This document shows, in pieces, positions 62,470 through 64,000 of a DNA stretch of 64,000 bases. Below the pieces are notes generated by a model that was not told the origin of the DNA, searched no databases, and saw nothing but the letters and a program-made list of their open reading frames with translations. The translations under genes and the position numbers were made by a program. The DNA is from JAGVSR01 sp963825555 (GTDB lineage: Bacteria; Pseudomonadota; Alphaproteobacteria; Rhizobiales; Hyphomicrobiaceae). The stretch covers positions 62,001 to 126,000 of the forward strand of contig CAWGTZ010000018.1 of assembly GCA_963825555.1 (NCBI GenBank), in the 5' to 3' direction. Numbering within the stretch: position 1 is the first letter of the stretch; every line of letters begins with the position of its first letter.

Positions 62470-62769
62470 TCACCGGCACCGCACAGAAGAGCCAGCTTCC
62501 ACCTTGTCCCCCGCCTTGCGCCGACAAGCGGCCGCAGGATGCACCGTGGTTTTGGGCATGGAAAAGACCCACTGGGTGCCGTCGGTCCTGTCGCGATAAA
62601 CAAAAAGCTTGTTGTCCGTCCAAACCTTTTCGAGGGCCTCGGACTGCATATGCAGGATCAGATCCACCATATCCGCCTTGCGCCCACACATGGAGGTATC
62701 CTCGGCGCCCGCTGACGCGACCGAACCGATGAGGACAAGCCCCGTCAACAATCCACATGCCACGCGCAT
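62470..62769 (-). CDS. Small secreted protein, probably frameshifted
   Basis: Start ATG 62769 encodes a signal peptide (MRVACGLLTGLVLIGSVASAGAED) and a mature part with two or three Cys (TSMCGRKADMVDLILHMQSEALEKVW). The frame ends at 62470 with KAGDKVEAGSSVRCR. Just before that, a run of five G (near 62518) allows a switch to the frame giving GTRWKLALLCGAGEKACELFQ and ending ASE at 62397, which looks more protein-like. Joined, the product would be about 123 aa. Function unknown. It lies between the antiporter and alaS. Confidence 0.55.
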   Translation of the reverse strand: MRVACGLLTGLVLIGSVASAGAEDTSMCGRKADMVDLILHMQSEALEKVWTDNKLFVYRDRTDGTQWVFSMPKTTVHPAAACRRKAGDKVEAGSSVRCR

Positions 62770-62826
62770 AGTCTGACAACCTCCCGATTTTCTGATGGCT
62801 TTTTACCGCAGGTATACGAACCAGCC

Positions 62827-64000
62827 TTAGCCGTCGATCATTGATTCCACTGCGTTCAGCGCTTCGTCGGCCTTCGAGCCGTCAGGGCCGCCGGCCTGCG
62901 CCATGTCCGGCCGCCCCCCGCCGCCCTTGCCGCCGGACTTTTCCGAAGCCGCGCGCACGAGGTCGATAGCATTGTAGCGCCCGGTCAGATCGGGCGTAAC
63001 GGCGACGACAATGCCAAGTTTGCCATCGGCGGAGGCATTGGCGATCGCGACGACCCCGGAGCCTACCTTCGCCCGGCCTTCGTCCGCCATGGCCTTGAGA
63101 TCCTTCATATCGACGCCCGAAACCGAGAGCCGGAAGAAATTGGTGTCGCCCACCTTGGAGACCGCAGATGCCCCGGCGCCGGCCGTGCCGCCACCCCCGA
63201 GTGCCAACTGCTTCTTCGCATCGGCCAGTTGTTTCTCAAGCGCTCTGCGCTCTTCCACGATACTCTTTAGCCGCTCGACGATATCCTCCGGTCGCGTCTT
63301 CAGGATCGCTGCGGCCTCTTTCAACCGCTCGTCGGCCTCCGCCAGATAGGCACGTGCTTCGTCGGCCGTCAGCGCCTCGATGCGCCGGACACCCGCCGAG
63401 CTTGCACCCTCACCAACGACCTTCACGAGGCCAATGTCGCCGGTACGCTTCACATGCGTTCCGCCGCACAATTCCACAGACCAAGCCTTATTGCTCCCGG
63501 GGGGCGGCTCGCCCATCGAGACAACGCGCACCTCGTCGCCGTACTTCTCGCCGAAGAGCGCCATGGCACCCAACTCCTTGGCATCATCCAGTGCCATCAG
63601 GCGCGTTTCCACGGGCGAATTCTGCAGCACCAGAGCGTTGGTCAACGCCTCGACCTGCTTCACTTCATCCACTGTCATCGGCTTAGGGTGAACGAAGTCG
63701 AACCGCAGCCGGTCAGGGGCCACCAGAGAGCCCTTCTGGGCCACGTGCTCGCCGAGAACCTGTCGCAGGGCTTCGTGCAGGAGATGGGTTGCGGAGTGGT
63801 TGGCACGCGTCGCCGTGCGCCTGGCATGATCCACCTCAAGTTCAACCGCATCGCCGCTCTTGAAGCTGCCCGCCTCGACCACGCCCAGATGCACGAAGAG
63901 GTCGCCAAGCTTCTTCTGAGTATCGGTGACGCGGAAGAGCGCGCCCTTCGGGCCCCGGATGACGCCCTGATCGCCGACCTGCCCGCCGCTCTCACCATAG
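62827..64000 (-). CDS. alaS: Alanyl-tRNA synthetase, C-terminal part
   Basis: 3' part of alaS; the 5' end lies beyond base 64000, and the frame enters with YGESGGQVGDQG, a conserved AlaRS motif. The editing domain zinc ligands HSATHLLH and CGGTH are present. A helical linker (about ADERLKEAAAILKTRPEDIVERLKSIVEERRALEKQL) leads to the C-terminal C-Ala domain ending GGRPDMAQAGGPD. alaS near icd is a common alphaproteobacterial arrangement. About 390 codons are visible. Confidence 0.97.
   Translation of the reverse strand, partial: YGESGGQVGDQGVIRGPKGALFRVTDTQKKLGDLFVHLGVVEAGSFKSGDAVELEVDHARRTATRANHSATHLLHEALRQVLGEHVAQKGSLVAPDRLRFDFVHPKPMTVDEVKQVEALTNALVLQNSPVETRLMALDDAKELGAMALFGEKYGDEVRVVSMGEPPPGSNKAWSVELCGGTHVKRTGDIGLVKVVGEGASSAGVRRIEALTADEARAYLAEADERLKEAAAILKTRPEDIVERLKSIVEERRALEKQLADAKKQLALGGGGTAGAGASAVSKVGDTNFFRLSVSGVDMKDLKAMADEGRAKVGSGVVAIANASADGKLGIVVAVTPDLTGRYNAIDLVRAASEKSGGKGGGGRPDMAQAGGPDGSKADEALNAVESMIDG

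Overview
The window reads as GC-rich chromosomal DNA of an alphaproteobacterium, most likely a member of the Hyphomicrobiales (Rhizobiales). The reasons are gene-order blocks typical of that group: dusB-ntrB-ntrC-ntrY-ntrX-trkA-dat-hfq-hflX-mazG, lptF-lptG-lptD-surA-pdxA-rsmA, fabD-fabG-acpP-fabF-mltG-yicC-gmk, rpsF-rpsR-DUF2232-rplI, and the pieces purL / bolA-grxD / rpsD / trmJ-icd / alaS. Genus cannot be fixed from sequence reading alone. It is overwhelmingly a core-genome segment. I see no insertion sequence, prophage, CRISPR array, rRNA or tRNA.

Region 1 (1-12.3 kb) is nitrogen signalling and post-transcriptional control: the end of dusB, two NtrBC-type two-component pairs (NtrB/NtrC and membrane-bound NtrY/NtrX), the potassium-uptake regulator TrkA, D-amino-acid transaminase, Hfq, the GTPase HflX, and convergent MazG. 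Region 2 (12.3-17.2 kb) holds poorly characterised membrane or secreted proteins, two gene-poor gaps with palindromes, and leucyl aminopeptidase pepA broken by a one-base frameshift. Region 3 (17.2-25.5 kb) is an envelope and cofactor operon: LPS export permeases LptF/LptG, outer-membrane LptD, a SurA-like chaperone, PdxA and RsmA. Region 4 (25.5-32.6 kb, minus strand) is the fatty-acid synthesis operon running into mltG, yicC and gmk. Region 5 (32.7-36.4 kb) has a DUF808 protein, a CPA1-type antiporter and ubiG.

Region 6 (36.4-43.1 kb) is the S6/S18/L9 ribosomal operon, a short minus-strand unit of two overlapping mini-ORFs closed by its own terminator, a small secreted protein, and purL. 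Region 7 (43.1-53.2 kb) is the most accessory-like part and separates purL from bolA-grxD, which are often neighbours in relatives: a small zinc-ribbon membrane protein, a Nudix hydrolase, a Pit phosphate transporter, an orphan TonB-like protein, a Tyr/Lys/Gly-rich secreted protein, a decayed fragment of an RND pump, and an intact two-gene RND efflux system with a candidate operator upstream. Region 8 (53.2-64 kb) has bolA, grxD, a PqiA-like membrane protein, rpsD, a secreted protein, an unusually long TrmJ with an N-terminal cysteine-bearing extension, icd, a DUF4241 protein, a KefB-like antiporter, a probably frameshifted secreted protein, and the 3' part of alaS.

No complete new biological system is evident. 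The leads most worth testing are the mini-ORF unit at 39.4-39.65 kb, the extended TrmJ, the RND remnant between near-identical 22-bp repeats, the inverted-repeat operator of the efflux operon, and the two one-base frameshifts, which may be sequence errors.
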